Shown here: positions 34,289-43,249 of the stretch, piece after piece | Position numbering within the stretch: the first letter of the stretch is position 1 | Layout of the letters: each line of letters opens with the position of its first letter | Assembly (NCBI GenBank): GCA_016872725.1 | Contig: VGZC01000022.1 | Coordinates: 1 to 64,000, forward strand | DNA: 64,000 nt | Reading direction: 5' to 3' | Origin: Planctomycetota bacterium | GTDB taxonomy: Bacteria; Planctomycetota; Planctomycetia; Pirellulales; Pirellulaceae | The notes under the pieces: generated by a model | Databases searched by the model: none | The model's input: only the letters and a program-made list of their open reading frames with translations | What the model was told of the DNA's origin: nothing | Position numbers and translations under genes: made by a program

Positions 34289-35797
34289 ATGATCGCGCCG
34301 ACGTGCCGAGACCTTCCGAAGGAACTGGTTGAAATCCAGTCGACCATGCAACATTGGGCCCGGCATTACGGACTCGACTTCTTCCCGACCCTCTTCGAAC
34401 TCGTTGATTCCGAACAGCTGAGCGCGATCGCCGCGTACGGCGGCTTTCCGACGCGCTATCCCCATTGGCGGTTCGGCATGGAATTCGAGCGGCTCGCGAA
34501 GGGGTATGCGTACGGCCTGCAGAAGATCTACGAGCTGGTCATCAACAACGATCCTTGCTACGCCTATCTGCTCGACAGCAACTCGCTCGCCGACCATAAG
34601 CTCGTGATGGCCCACGTCTACGGCCACTGCGATTTTTTCAAGAACAACGAGTGGTTCCGGCGGACAAACCGGCACATGATCGACGAGATGGCCAACCACG
34701 GGAATCGGATCCGCCGGTACATGGATCGGTTCGGCGTGGAGACGGTCGAGTCGTACATCGACGCGTGCCTGAGCATCGAGGACCTGATCGACCTCCACGC
34801 TCCGTTCGTGGGCCGGACGACCGATCGGCCGGACCGGTACGCGTTCCCCGAAGCGACGGCGCCCGACGAACCGCCTCGACGCGCGGCCCGCTTTCCGGCG
34901 AAGGAGTACATGGAACCGTTCATCAATCCGCTCGATCGGACCGAATCCGCGGTTCGGAAGCCGGAGGTCGAGGACGGAAGGCCGCGCGTCCCTGAGGAAC
35001 CGCACCGCGACGTCCTCGGGTTCGTTCTCGAACACGCTCCGCTCAAACCGTGGCAGGTCGACGTGATGTCGATGGTGCGCGATGAAGCGTATTATTTCGC
35101 GCCGCAGGGTCAGACGAAGATCATGAACGAGGGATGGGCGACCTACTGGCATTCGACGATCATGACCAGGCATGGGCTCGATGCCCGGGACGTCGTCTGC
35201 TATGCCGACCACTGCAGCGGAGCGCTCGCGAGTTCCCCCGCTCGGCTCAATCCGTACAAGCTGGGCGTCGAACTGTTTCGCGACATCGAGGATCGATGGG
35301 ACCACGGCCGTTTTGGACCGGACTACGACGCGTGCGACGACCTGCGCGAGCGGCGTCATTGGAACACGCGCGCCGGACTCGGCCGCCAAAAGATCTTCGA
35401 GGTCCGCCGTATCCACAACGACCTGACGTTCATCGACGAATTCCTGACGCTCGAATTCTGCGAGCGCCACCGTCTTTTTTCCTTCGGATTCAACCCGTCG
35501 TCCGGCATGTACGAGATCGAGAGCCGGCGGTTCGACGAGATCAAGCGGCGACTGCTGTTCAATCTCACCAATCTCGGCCGCCCGATCATCTACGTGAAGG
35601 ACGGCAATTTCCGGAACCGCGGCGAACTCTATTTGGAGCATCGTTACGGAGGAGCGGAATTGCACCAGGGGTACGCCGAGGACACGCTTCGCAACCTGCA
35701 TCGCCTTTGGTCCCGCCCGGTTCATATCGAGACGATCCGGCAGGACAAGAAATGGGTGGTTTCGTTCGACGGCCAGAAGCTGGAGTCGAGCAATTAG
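34289..35797 (+). CDS. spoVR: SpoVR family protein
   Basis: 502 residues, normal SpoVR/YcgB length. Conserved blocks are '[21 protein letters not shown]', '[12 protein letters not shown]' (metal-binding-like His pair), and '[13 protein letters not shown]'. The SpoVR family is needed for spore cortex formation in Bacillus, but is widespread in non-spore-formers with PrkA and YeaH. TAAGGA at 34275-34280 fits the ATG at 34289 (8 bp) better than the one at 34283 (2 bp). The longer open frame through yeaH is a shadow. Confidence 0.94.
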   Translation: MIAPTCRDLPKELVEIQSTMQHWARHYGLDFFPTLFELVDSEQLSAIAAYGGFPTRYPHWRFGMEFERLAKGYAYGLQKIYELVINNDPCYAYLLDSNSLADHKLVMAHVYGHCDFFKNNEWFRRTNRHMIDEMANHGNRIRRYMDRFGVETVESYIDACLSIEDLIDLHAPFVGRTTDRPDRYAFPEATAPDEPPRRAARFPAKEYMEPFINPLDRTESAVRKPEVEDGRPRVPEEPHRDVLGFVLEHAPLKPWQVDVMSMVRDEAYYFAPQGQTKIMNEGWATYWHSTIMTRHGLDARDVVCYADHCSGALASSPARLNPYKLGVELFRDIEDRWDHGRFGPDYDACDDLRERRHWNTRAGLGRQKIFEVRRIHNDLTFIDEFLTLEFCERHRLFSFGFNPSSGMYEIESRRFDEIKRRLLFNLTNLGRPIIYVKDGNFRNRGELYLEHRYGGAELHQGYAEDTLRNLHRLWSRPVHIETIRQDKKWVVSFDGQKLESSN

Positions 35798-35895
35798 GCA
35801 CCGGGAGTCCGACGACCGGAGTTTGACGTGCCTCTTCGCATTCGGGGAGAGAGCGGTCGATTCGAAAACTCTCCACACACCGGAGTCCGACGCTC

Positions 35896-36381
35896 ATGAC
35901 GGCCGCATCGACGCTTGACGGGGAACTGCGCGCCATGGCGCTCCGCGCGCCGCCTTCGGGAACGATCCGTGTGCCGTGGGGCAGAGGTTCGGTCGAATGC
36001 GACGTGGCCGCGGCCGACGCGATCGGCTGCTCGGTCGATCGCGTGCGAATCGCGTTCCTCGATCCGCGCGGTGTCGACGCGGCCGGAATCCGGAGCGTGG
36101 CCGATACGCTTTGCCGCAAGCTGAAATACCTGATGGAGCCGCTCGAAGTCCTGGAAGTCGAGACCGATCCCCCAACCGTGCAGGCGCGATCCCGGCCTCC
36201 GTCGAGCGGAACGGGCGGCGCATCCTATTACGAATTGCGGTTGGCGCGGGATTCGATCGTGCTCGTGCGGTTCCAGGCCGCGCGCGGCGCGCCGCGCATC
36301 CCCTGCGCCATGCAATTGACCCGCGAGGTTCTTGTCCGTCTCGTCGACGACCTCGTGGCCGCCGCCGAACAACTCGCCTGA
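35896..36381 (+). CDS. Unknown protein downstream of spoVR
   Basis: 161 residues, no domain I recognise, no signal peptide or transmembrane helix. An N-terminal half with alternating hydrophobic positions and a Ser/Pro/Gly linker (about 100-112) is followed by a C-terminal 'YYELRLARDSIVLVRF' strand and a helix rich in Leu/Val. It follows spoVR by 98 bp on the same strand, so it may be a fourth member of the PrkA cluster. GGAG lies about 11 bp before the ATG. It ends 25 bp from the convergent methyltransferase gene. Confidence 0.65.
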   Translation: MTAASTLDGELRAMALRAPPSGTIRVPWGRGSVECDVAAADAIGCSVDRVRIAFLDPRGVDAAGIRSVADTLCRKLKYLMEPLEVLEVETDPPTVQARSRPPSSGTGGASYYELRLARDSIVLVRFQAARGAPRIPCAMQLTREVLVRLVDDLVAAAEQLA

Positions 36382-36406
36382 TGGCCGCCCATGCGATGGC
36401 CGCCGA

Positions 36407-37072
36407 TCAGGGCAGGTGGACGAACACGCACCAGATCTTGACGCCGATGAGACCGCACGCGGCGCCCAGGGCCGCTTGGTATTCGCGGTTGTGACGCCAT
36501 TGACGCCAGGACACGGCGCCCAGGGACGTGGGAAGGCGCGTGGGAAAGAACATGGGCGTGCGGCGGCGATACGACTCCCAAGCGTCACCGTGCCGTTCCC
36601 TCAACCGGCGTTCCTCGCGGAACATGGTCGGCAGGTACAGGACCCAAAACAGGCCGAACACCACGGCGATCGATACGCCGTCGTGGAGGGCGCACCCGAA
36701 TCCGATGAGCAGGAAGAGGGTGCCCAGATACAACGGATGGCGGCAGATCCGGTACGGTCCCGTCACGGAAAGCACGTTTTCCTTATGCAACAGCGAGGCC
36801 GCCCAGGAACGGATTGCGATGCCGCCAAGGATCAGGACAATCCCGGCCAGGCTGATCGGGTTCGCCGGATTCCAGGGGTCGGCCAACGGATTTCGCAAGA
36901 ACACGATGCGGACCACCAACAAGACGCCGATGAACCGCGTCACCGACAGCCGGTGCCAGGCAATCCATTGGAGCCCGGTGAGCCGTTCTTGGGCCGGATG
37001 GGGCCCGGCACTCGGCGACCCCTGCATCGCGGAGTTGCCCGGACGAGACACTGGGTCGTGCACAATGGCCAT
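36407..37072 (-). CDS. Isoprenylcysteine carboxyl methyltransferase (ICMT/PEMT-like) family protein
   Basis: 221-residue integral membrane protein with about five helices. The C-terminal signature 'SVTGPYRICRHPLYLG' followed by 'EERRLRERHGDAWESYRRRTP' is the SAM-binding pattern of the ICMT/phospholipid-methyltransferase fold. Bacterial members methylate lipids or unknown small molecules; the substrate is not predictable. ATG preceded by GGAG at 8 bp. Divergent from hemQ. Confidence 0.8.
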   Translation of the reverse strand: MAIVHDPVSRPGNSAMQGSPSAGPHPAQERLTGLQWIAWHRLSVTRFIGVLLVVRIVFLRNPLADPWNPANPISLAGIVLILGGIAIRSWAASLLHKENVLSVTGPYRICRHPLYLGTLFLLIGFGCALHDGVSIAVVFGLFWVLYLPTMFREERRLRERHGDAWESYRRRTPMFFPTRLPTSLGAVSWRQWRHNREYQAALGAACGLIGVKIWCVFVHLP

Positions 37073-37380
37073 TGACGTTCTCCGCTTGTCGCGAATCGCC
37101 GTGTTCCAAGTGGGTCCACACGCGGGCGCGTCGACGAATCGGGGGCGGAGTATGACGATCCTCGATCTTCCTGGCCACAGCAGTTTCTTGGAACCGCGGG
37201 GACGAGCCCGGTGGTTGTCAACCCTCGACCAAGCCTCTCTTGGACCCAGGCAAGCCGGACGCCTACCTCATGGCTGGACTCGTCAGTTTGGCGGTTGCGT
37301 CCTATATTGCGCGTAGGTTTCGAATCGGTCCGGCGCCGCGGCGCCGGCGCCCCCTCGCGCGGCCATGGGCCGAACCAACC
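37073..37380. other. Divergent intergenic region, 308 bp, before hemQ
   Basis: A TATATT hexamer at 37303-37308 lies 72 bp before the hemQ ATG and could be its -10, but the -35 position is poor. The hemQ frame is open back to 37240 without family similarity. Nothing else recognised. Confidence 0.4.
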
Positions 37381-38235
37381 ATGCAGGAACACCACGCATC
37401 GTCCGCCGTGCCTTCCGAGACGAGCCTCACGCCGATCGAAGGCTGGCACTGCTCGCATTTCTACTATCGATTCGACCGCCGGATCCTCGCCCAGCTCGAT
37501 CACGAGTCGATCAGCGCGGGCAAGCGCCAGTTCCTGGCGATCCTCGATCCGAATGGTCCCGATGCCGCCGCGCGCATGCAGGTGGGCGTGGTGAGCGGCC
37601 ACAAGGCCGACTTCGGCCTCATGGCTCTGGACGCCGATCCCCTTCGCGTCCAAGGCGTCCATCAACGGCTGCTCGCATGCGAACTCGGCCCCGCGCTGAT
37701 GCCGACCTATTCGTTCGTGTCGATGACCGAAGTATCCGAATACGTTCCCACGGTGGAGGTCTACGGGGAACGGCTGCGCGCGGGCGGCGAATCGGCGGAC
37801 AGTCCGGCCTACGCCGCGAAGGTGCGGACGTTCGCCGAGCGTGAACCTCGCATGCGCCGTCAACGGCTGACGCCCGACTTGCCCGGATGGCCGGCCACCT
37901 GCTTCTATCCGATGAACAAGAAACGGGCGGTCGGCGAGAACTGGTTCCTGCTTCCGTTCGCCGACCGCAATCGCCTGATGGCCGACCACGCCCGCAGCGG
38001 CATGGATTTCGCCGACCGCGTGACGCAGCTCATTACGGTCGGCGTCGGGCTCGATGACTGGGAATGGGGAGTGACCCTTTGGGCCCGCAATCCTCAGTTC
38101 CTGCGCGAGATCGTCTATCGCATGCGGTTCGACGAGGCCAGTGCGCGGTACGGGGAATTCGGCCCGTTCCATGCCGGCTTCGTACTGTCCGCCGATGCCG
38201 TGCTCCGCCATTGCCGGGTCGGCCGCGAGGGGTGA
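37381..38235 (+). CDS. hemQ: Coproheme decarboxylase (chlorite-dismutase family)
   Basis: 284 residues. Catalyses oxidative decarboxylation of coproheme to heme b, the last step of the coproporphyrin-dependent pathway. The spacing of key residues is convincing: Tyr176, Lys180 (+4), proximal His203 (+27) and Gln216 (+40), the same intervals as Tyr145/Lys149/His172/Gln185 in Bacillus-type HemQ. The C-terminal block 'GLDDWEWGVTLWARNP' and 'MRFDEASARYGEFGPF' is diagnostic. Start at the methionine giving normal family length. Chlorite dismutase proper is less likely, since its distal Arg region is not matched. Convergent with the YdjY gene, 8 bp apart. Confidence 0.9.
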   Translation: MQEHHASSAVPSETSLTPIEGWHCSHFYYRFDRRILAQLDHESISAGKRQFLAILDPNGPDAAARMQVGVVSGHKADFGLMALDADPLRVQGVHQRLLACELGPALMPTYSFVSMTEVSEYVPTVEVYGERLRAGGESADSPAYAAKVRTFAEREPRMRRQRLTPDLPGWPATCFYPMNKKRAVGENWFLLPFADRNRLMADHARSGMDFADRVTQLITVGVGLDDWEWGVTLWARNPQFLREIVYRMRFDEASARYGEFGPFHAGFVLSADAVLRHCRVGREG

Positions 38236-38243
38236 CGGGGCGA

Positions 38244-39206
38244 TCAGCGCGGTCTTGGATCGGGCGTTGACTTGGATCCCGTGCGTGGGACGAGTACGAG
38301 CCGGACGGGCGTCTTCGGTTCGGGGATCCGTTCCGTGAACGCCTCGAACAGCCATTCGCCTTCGGCCTGCGAGCTCTCGATCGTCAGGTCCATCGTCGCG
38401 GTCGGGAAATTCGAAACGCAGATGAAATCGCCCGCATCGGCCTGATAGAGCGATTGGCCGGTCCGCGGGTCCTTCCAAAACGAGCTTCCCGAAAAGACCC
38501 AGGGGTGGCTGAGCGATTCCTTGGTTCGCGTGTTGCGGACCCAATCGCGGGCCCGAGCGCGCCGCGGTTTGCCGTCGGCATCCTTCCAGAGGACCCAAAC
38601 GTCGATCTCCGTGCCGCTGGCCGGTTCGTATTTCGGCGTGAAGACGGCCGGTTTTCCGGGTTTCGCGCCGACGGCGACGAGCGCCGCATGGGCCTCGAAC
38701 GCCCGCGCTTCGACGGCCACGACCGATTCGTGTTCCTTGGTCCCCGTGAGGCACGCGAACATCTCGAGCGTTCCGCGTTTCAGACAAACGCGACCGTCCA
38801 TCACCACCCACTTGCGTTTCCGATCGATCCAAATGGCGTTCTTCTTCGAGAGTCGGACCATTCCCGCCGTATCGATTTCATCAGGCACGTCGACCGACGC
38901 GCCCGCCTCCGCGCCTGCGGGAGGTTCCGACGCGCCCGCCCGGCTCCCTTCCGGCTCGACGGCCCACAACGAAGGCGGGAGATTCCGCGAGCCGGGCGAA
39001 TCCAACACACCGGGGAGGCACAGGAGGAGGCTCAGGACAGCCAACAGACTCGGGGAACCCGAACTGCGCCGCTCGGCGAGAACCCTCGATGGGCGTCGAC
39101 CGACGATCGCGGCGATGCGCGGCGTTCGCCGCGACGCATGTCGGTTCCTCGCACGGATCCGCCTCGAACGGCACTCGGCCTGTTCTCGCGTCGTCATGGT
39201 CGCCAT
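38244..39206 (-). CDS. YdjY-domain protein with N-terminal hydrophobic segment
   Basis: 320 residues. A basic Arg-rich N-terminus (1-50) precedes a hydrophobic segment (about 52-68), probably a signal or anchor sequence, then a Pro/Gly/Ala-rich linker and the YdjY domain (about 115-300: 'IWIDRKRKWVVMDGRVCLKRG', 'SGTEIDVWVLWKDADG', 'GDFICVSNFPTATMDL'). The domain is of unknown function, with an extracytoplasmic location likely. GGCGAGG sits 7 bp before the chosen ATG; another ATG is at 39233. The long basic leader is unusual, and an internal start near the hydrophobic segment cannot be excluded. A good promoter lies at 39387-39415. Confidence 0.78.
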   Translation of the reverse strand: MATMTTREQAECRSRRIRARNRHASRRTPRIAAIVGRRPSRVLAERRSSGSPSLLAVLSLLLCLPGVLDSPGSRNLPPSLWAVEPEGSRAGASEPPAGAEAGASVDVPDEIDTAGMVRLSKKNAIWIDRKRKWVVMDGRVCLKRGTLEMFACLTGTKEHESVVAVEARAFEAHAALVAVGAKPGKPAVFTPKYEPASGTEIDVWVLWKDADGKPRRARARDWVRNTRTKESLSHPWVFSGSSFWKDPRTGQSLYQADAGDFICVSNFPTATMDLTIESSQAEGEWLFEAFTERIPEPKTPVRLVLVPRTGSKSTPDPRPR

Positions 39207-39386
39207 CGATTCGCCTCGCCTTGTTGACCGCATGGACCTCGTTCGAAAACCACGCCGGCCGGGATTCGCGAGGCCGATCGCCTGTTATGATGATGCGTTC
39301 CCGAGCAACGGAAACCGCGGGAATTCCGCGTTCGCTCGGCCACGTCGGCGATGGTCGTCGCGGGCCGCCGCCCGTACTTCCGTCGC

Positions 39387-39415
39387 ATTATACGCGTTCG
39401 AGCCCTTCTCCCCAA
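39387..39415 (-). promoter_or_regulatory. Sigma70-type promoter for the YdjY-domain gene
   Basis: On the minus strand TTGGGG (39415-39410) and TATAAT (39392-39387) are separated by exactly 17 bp. Transcription would begin near 39380, leaving a leader of about 170 nt before the YdjY gene. Confidence 0.5.
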
Positions 39416-39432
39416 CGAAGATCGCCGATCCC

Positions 39433-41352
39433 ATGTCGACCACCACGCCGCCGCGCCGCAACAAGAAGCGTTCCAAGACAAAACCGGAGGTTCCTCCCGG
39501 TATCCCGTCGGACGAGGCCATCGCGGCGCATGCGCTCGATTCGGGAAACGGATCGCCGGCCCACGCACCCGATTCCGATTGGGATCGGTGGACCGACTAC
39601 TTGTCGCGGCGCCAGGTTTTCCGACCTTGGCCCGACGCCGATCCGCGCGGCGACCGACGCCCCATCTGGTTTTGGGGCCTCCCCGACGACGACACGGTCG
39701 CCGAGCTCGGACGATTGTGTTCGGCGCTCGAACGGATCGCGGGCGCGGGCCTCGGTCAACGATGCGAGCAAAGAAGGCGGAACGAACGAGGCGCGTCGCT
39801 CGCCGATCCGCACGGGTCACCGGAAACGGACAACGATGTCTCGGATCGATTCAACCGATTCCTGGATCGTTCGAACGCGGAGCCTCGCGCCGCCTCGCTT
39901 CGCATCGAGGCCCTGGTCTGGGCATCGGCGTCTCCGTCGCTCGCGAAGCGGCTCGGCGCGGAACGCTGGCACGCGCTCATGGCGGCGCTGAACCGGCTGG
40001 GCGCCGAGGACTGGAACGTGTCGGCGGTTCGCGATCCGTGGCCGTACTTTCTCGCGTGCGAGTTGCGATTGCTCGTCGCCATGCTCTATCCCGAGATCGC
40101 GGCGTACGCCGCGGAGTGGTCGGCTGCGCGGGACGCGCTGTCGCACGGCGTATGCGAATGGACCGACGGAAAGGGCTGGCCCGTCGCGTCGTACGTGAAG
40201 TGGCTGCGGCCCGTCCTCGCATGTTGGGCCCGGTGCCGGTCGCTCGCCGACGCGCGCGGCGAGCCGTGCTTCCACCGCGAAGCCCGGCGGCAATTCGGCC
40301 TGAGCGTGCGCCAGGCAATGGCCCTGTCACGCCCCGACGGCACGCCCGTGTTCGGCGACGGTCGCTCGTGGTCGCTCGATCGGCCCTTCCTCCAGACACT
40401 CCTCCACGCGACGCGCGACAGGACGGCTCAATGCCTGGTTGACACGGCGTTCACCGACAAACCGTCCGGTCGCGGACGACGGTCCGCCGAACGCTTGCCG
40501 AGAGCATCGCGCGTTTCCGAATGGTCACGGCTCGCCGTGCTGCGGACCGATTGGTCGCCCCGCGCCGCGCGGCTCACGGTCGCCTTCGATAGCCATCGCA
40601 TCCTCGGCGAGTTCCAGGTCGGGGAATTCCGGTTATGGTCGGGTGATTGCAGTCCGGAGGTCCGCATCGATGGAGCATGCGTGAATCCATCCACGGAATA
40701 CGAAGTCGTCTGCTCGTTCCACGACAAGGACGTCGAGTACGTCGAACTGCAATGCCGGTTCGGGAACGAATGGAAACTGCAGCGGCAGATGATGCTCGCG
40801 CTGCGCGACGAGTTCCTCTTGATCGCCGACGCGCTGATCGGACCGCGCCGCGCGGCGGTCGAACATGCGTTCACGCTGCCCGCGCCGACGCGCGTCGACG
40901 CGAGGCTTGCCGACGCGTCCCGCGAAGGCGCGTGGATGGTCGACGGGAAGCGACGAGCCTGGGCCCTCCCGATCGGTCTGCCCGAATGGCGGGCCGAACC
41001 ATCGACGGGCGAACTGATCGTCCACGACGGCGGACTCACGCTCTCGAGCCGATCCGAGGGTCGAGCCGTGTTCTGCCCGCTGTTCATCGACTTCTCCAAG
41101 CACCGCCGCGACCTCGCTCGGACGTGGCGCCGACTCACCGTTGCCGAGGATCGAACGCGGCTCCCGCCCGACCGGGCGGCCGGTTTTCGGGTGCGGATCG
41201 GGAAGGAACAGTGGCTGATCTACCGATCGCTCGACAAGCAAGCCTGCCGATCGGTGCTCGGCCAACACCTCTTGCCCGAATTCGTCGTCGGCCGCTTCCC
41301 CGGTTCGGGCCAATTGGATGTCCTGATTCAAATCGAAGCCGCCGATGGATGA
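39433..41352 (+). CDS. Large unknown protein with heparinase II/III-like C-terminal region
   Basis: 639 residues, no signal peptide. The N-terminus is basic and Pro-rich (1-30). A helical region (about 60-330) is followed by a beta-rich part beginning 'EWSRLAVLRTDWS' (about 360), which resembles the heparinase II/III beta-sandwich, with 'WLIYRSLDKQACRSVLGQHLLPEFVVGRF' near the end. I associate this arrangement with a planctomycete family of unknown role; polysaccharide lyase activity is not shown and the catalytic Tyr/His are not identifiable. The frame is open upstream to 38521 but that part is antisense to the YdjY gene. Overlaps yggS by 8 bp. Confidence 0.7.
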   Translation: MSTTTPPRRNKKRSKTKPEVPPGIPSDEAIAAHALDSGNGSPAHAPDSDWDRWTDYLSRRQVFRPWPDADPRGDRRPIWFWGLPDDDTVAELGRLCSALERIAGAGLGQRCEQRRRNERGASLADPHGSPETDNDVSDRFNRFLDRSNAEPRAASLRIEALVWASASPSLAKRLGAERWHALMAALNRLGAEDWNVSAVRDPWPYFLACELRLLVAMLYPEIAAYAAEWSAARDALSHGVCEWTDGKGWPVASYVKWLRPVLACWARCRSLADARGEPCFHREARRQFGLSVRQAMALSRPDGTPVFGDGRSWSLDRPFLQTLLHATRDRTAQCLVDTAFTDKPSGRGRRSAERLPRASRVSEWSRLAVLRTDWSPRAARLTVAFDSHRILGEFQVGEFRLWSGDCSPEVRIDGACVNPSTEYEVVCSFHDKDVEYVELQCRFGNEWKLQRQMMLALRDEFLLIADALIGPRRAAVEHAFTLPAPTRVDARLADASREGAWMVDGKRRAWALPIGLPEWRAEPSTGELIVHDGGLTLSSRSEGRAVFCPLFIDFSKHRRDLARTWRRLTVAEDRTRLPPDRAAGFRVRIGKEQWLIYRSLDKQACRSVLGQHLLPEFVVGRFPGSGQLDVLIQIEAADG

Positions 41353-42055
41353 TCTTATCCGCCGATTGGAAGGGAACCTGGGGCGCGTCCGCGCTCGTAT
41401 CGATAACGCCGCGGGCCGCGCGGGCCGCGACCCGTCGCGCGTTCGGCTCGTCGCGATCACCAAGTACGTGGATCCGCGCGGAGCCCGCGCGCTGGTCGCC
41501 GCCGGTTGCCGAGTGCTCGGCGAAAACCGCCCCCAGTCGCTGTGGGAAAAGGCGGACTCGCTGAACGATCTGCCGGTTGAATGGCACCTCGTCGGCCCTT
41601 TGCAGCGCAACAAGGTGCGGCGCACGCTTCCCCTCACGGCGTGCGTCCATTCGGTCGACAGCGTTCGGTTGCTCGAGGAAATCAACGCGTGCGCCGAATC
41701 GCTCGGCAAGGTCCAGGACGTCTTGTTGGAAGTCAATGTTTCGGGCGATTCGGCCAAACACGGTTTTCATCCGCGGGCATTGGCCGGAATCGTTGGGGAA
41801 CTTACCCGATTCCCCCGGCTTGCCGCGCGCGGCCTGATGACGATGGCGTCGCTGAACCACCCGGGCGACGCGGCCCGAGTCGATTTCCGCGCGCTCCGCG
41901 ACCTGAGGGATTTTCTCAATCGGAAACCACCTCCCACCGGACCGCTCGTCGAACTCTCGATGGGCATGAGCGACGATTTTGAGACGGCCGTCGAGGAAGG
42001 CGCGACGATGGTTCGAATCGGTTCGGCTCTGTTCGAAGGACTTTCCGGTGGATGA
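41345..42055 (+). CDS. yggS: PLP homeostasis protein (YggS/PROSC family)
   Basis: 236 residues, single-domain alanine-racemase-like TIM barrel that binds pyridoxal phosphate and buffers its pool; no enzyme activity is known. The PLP lysine is K40 in 'VAITKYV'; 'GENRPQSLWEK', 'WHLVGPLQRNKVR' and 'LSMGMSDDFETAVEEGATMVRIGSALF' are family signatures. Overlaps the previous gene by 8 bp and yggU by 8 bp, indicating a tightly coupled operon. Confidence 0.95.
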   Translation: MDDLIRRLEGNLGRVRARIDNAAGRAGRDPSRVRLVAITKYVDPRGARALVAAGCRVLGENRPQSLWEKADSLNDLPVEWHLVGPLQRNKVRRTLPLTACVHSVDSVRLLEEINACAESLGKVQDVLLEVNVSGDSAKHGFHPRALAGIVGELTRFPRLAARGLMTMASLNHPGDAARVDFRALRDLRDFLNRKPPPTGPLVELSMGMSDDFETAVEEGATMVRIGSALFEGLSGG

Positions 42056-42347
42056 ACGGGCAAGCGGGGCGGAAGGCGCGGCGCTCCCCGTGCGAGCGGC
42101 GGCCGGCGCCCGATCGAACCAGATCCTCGGCTGGCACGCCGGCGAACTCAAGGTCGCCGTGACGCAGATCGCGGAACGGGGCAAGGCCAATCAGGCCATC
42201 ATCGAACTGCTCGCCCGGCGGTTGAAACTGCGCCGATCGCAGATCGTCCTTCGCAGCGGGCCGACCGCCTCGCGCAAGGTCTTCCTGGTCCGCGACATCA
42301 CGTCCGACGATCTCAACGCGCGGATCCAAGCCGCGCTCGACGCATGA
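42048..42347 (+). CDS. yggU: DUF167/YggU family protein
   Basis: 99-residue small protein of the conserved YggU family, often beside yggS and yggT. Recognised by 'VRAAAGARSNQILGWHAGELKVAVTQIAERGKANQAIIELLARRL'. Starts at GTG with AAGGA seven bases upstream and overlaps the end of yggS. The longer open frame starting at 41979 lies inside yggS. Function unknown. Confidence 0.9.
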   Translation: MDERASGAEGAALPVRAAAGARSNQILGWHAGELKVAVTQIAERGKANQAIIELLARRLKLRRSQIVLRSGPTASRKVFLVRDITSDDLNARIQAALDA

Positions 42348-42586
42348 TCCGGGCCGGGAACACCGGCGAACCGCGCAGCGGGCGCAAGGCCGGGGACCTG
42401 CGAAGGCCGAACCGGTTATTCGGAAAAAGCTGGCTGCCCGCGATCGGTCCAGTCGAACAGCAGTATACCGAACGACGGCGCGGCACAGAGAAGGCTGGGG
42501 TCGGATCGCGCCCGACGCCCTCCCGTCCGAGCGGCACGCGATGCGCGGGCCCCGCCGGTCGTTCGGGTGCCTGGGAGGGAGACTCC

Positions 42587-43147
42587 GTGATTGGGAAGCT
42601 TGGCACCTTGATCGTCTCCGCGGTCGTTGCCTTCTCGATCGGCGGCACGGCCTCCGTCGGTTGCGGGCAGACGAGCCCGAGCGACCAAGACGCATCGCCG
42701 CCGCCCCAGGCGGGACCCATGCTGCGTTCCCTGAAGGACGTGGATCGGCGGATCCAACCACCCGGCGAGGAGTTGCCGCCCGACCAATCGGCCGAGATCC
42801 TGGGTGAGTGGAGCGCGCGGGAAGGGCAGGTCGTGATTCCCTATTACTGGGAAGCGCCGGAGATCTGGCACAACCCGCTCTATTTCGACGACGTGCTGCT
42901 GGAACGATATGGCCAGACCGCGCCGCCCCGATTGCAGCCGTACGTCTCCGGCGCGCACTTCTTCCTCCAGTTTCCCATTCTGCCCTACAAGGCGACGATC
43001 GACCGGCCGTTCGATTGCAAGACGAATCTCGGATACTACCGGCCGGGGAGCCCGGCGCCTTGCGTGGGACGACGCATGCCCCTCCAGGCCGATGCGGCAT
43101 TGGTTGAAACGGGCGTATGGATCGCCCTCCTCTTTGTCTTGCCGTAG
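42587..43147 (+). CDS. Exported protein of unknown function, planctomycete-type
   Basis: 186 residues starting at GTG, with GGGAGGGA just upstream. Signal peptide 1-25 with a possible lipobox Ala-Ser-Val-Gly-Cys26. The mature region contains 'YYWEAPEIWHNPLYFDDVLLERYG', 'PILPYKATID' and 'NLGYYRPGSPAPC', and ends in a hydrophobic 'ETGVWIALLFVLP'. I associate this pattern with a conserved planctomycete envelope protein, role unknown. The TolC-like gene follows on the same strand, so an outer-envelope function is plausible. Confidence 0.75.
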   Translation: MIGKLGTLIVSAVVAFSIGGTASVGCGQTSPSDQDASPPPQAGPMLRSLKDVDRRIQPPGEELPPDQSAEILGEWSAREGQVVIPYYWEAPEIWHNPLYFDDVLLERYGQTAPPRLQPYVSGAHFFLQFPILPYKATIDRPFDCKTNLGYYRPGSPAPCVGRRMPLQADAALVETGVWIALLFVLP

Positions 43148-43249
43148 GACAGGACCCTCCATCGAAAGGACTCGGTGGGGATCGAACGCGGCGGTATCGA
43201 AGAACGCGAATGGTCCGAACGGACCCGAATGATGGCGAGGTCGAGGGAC

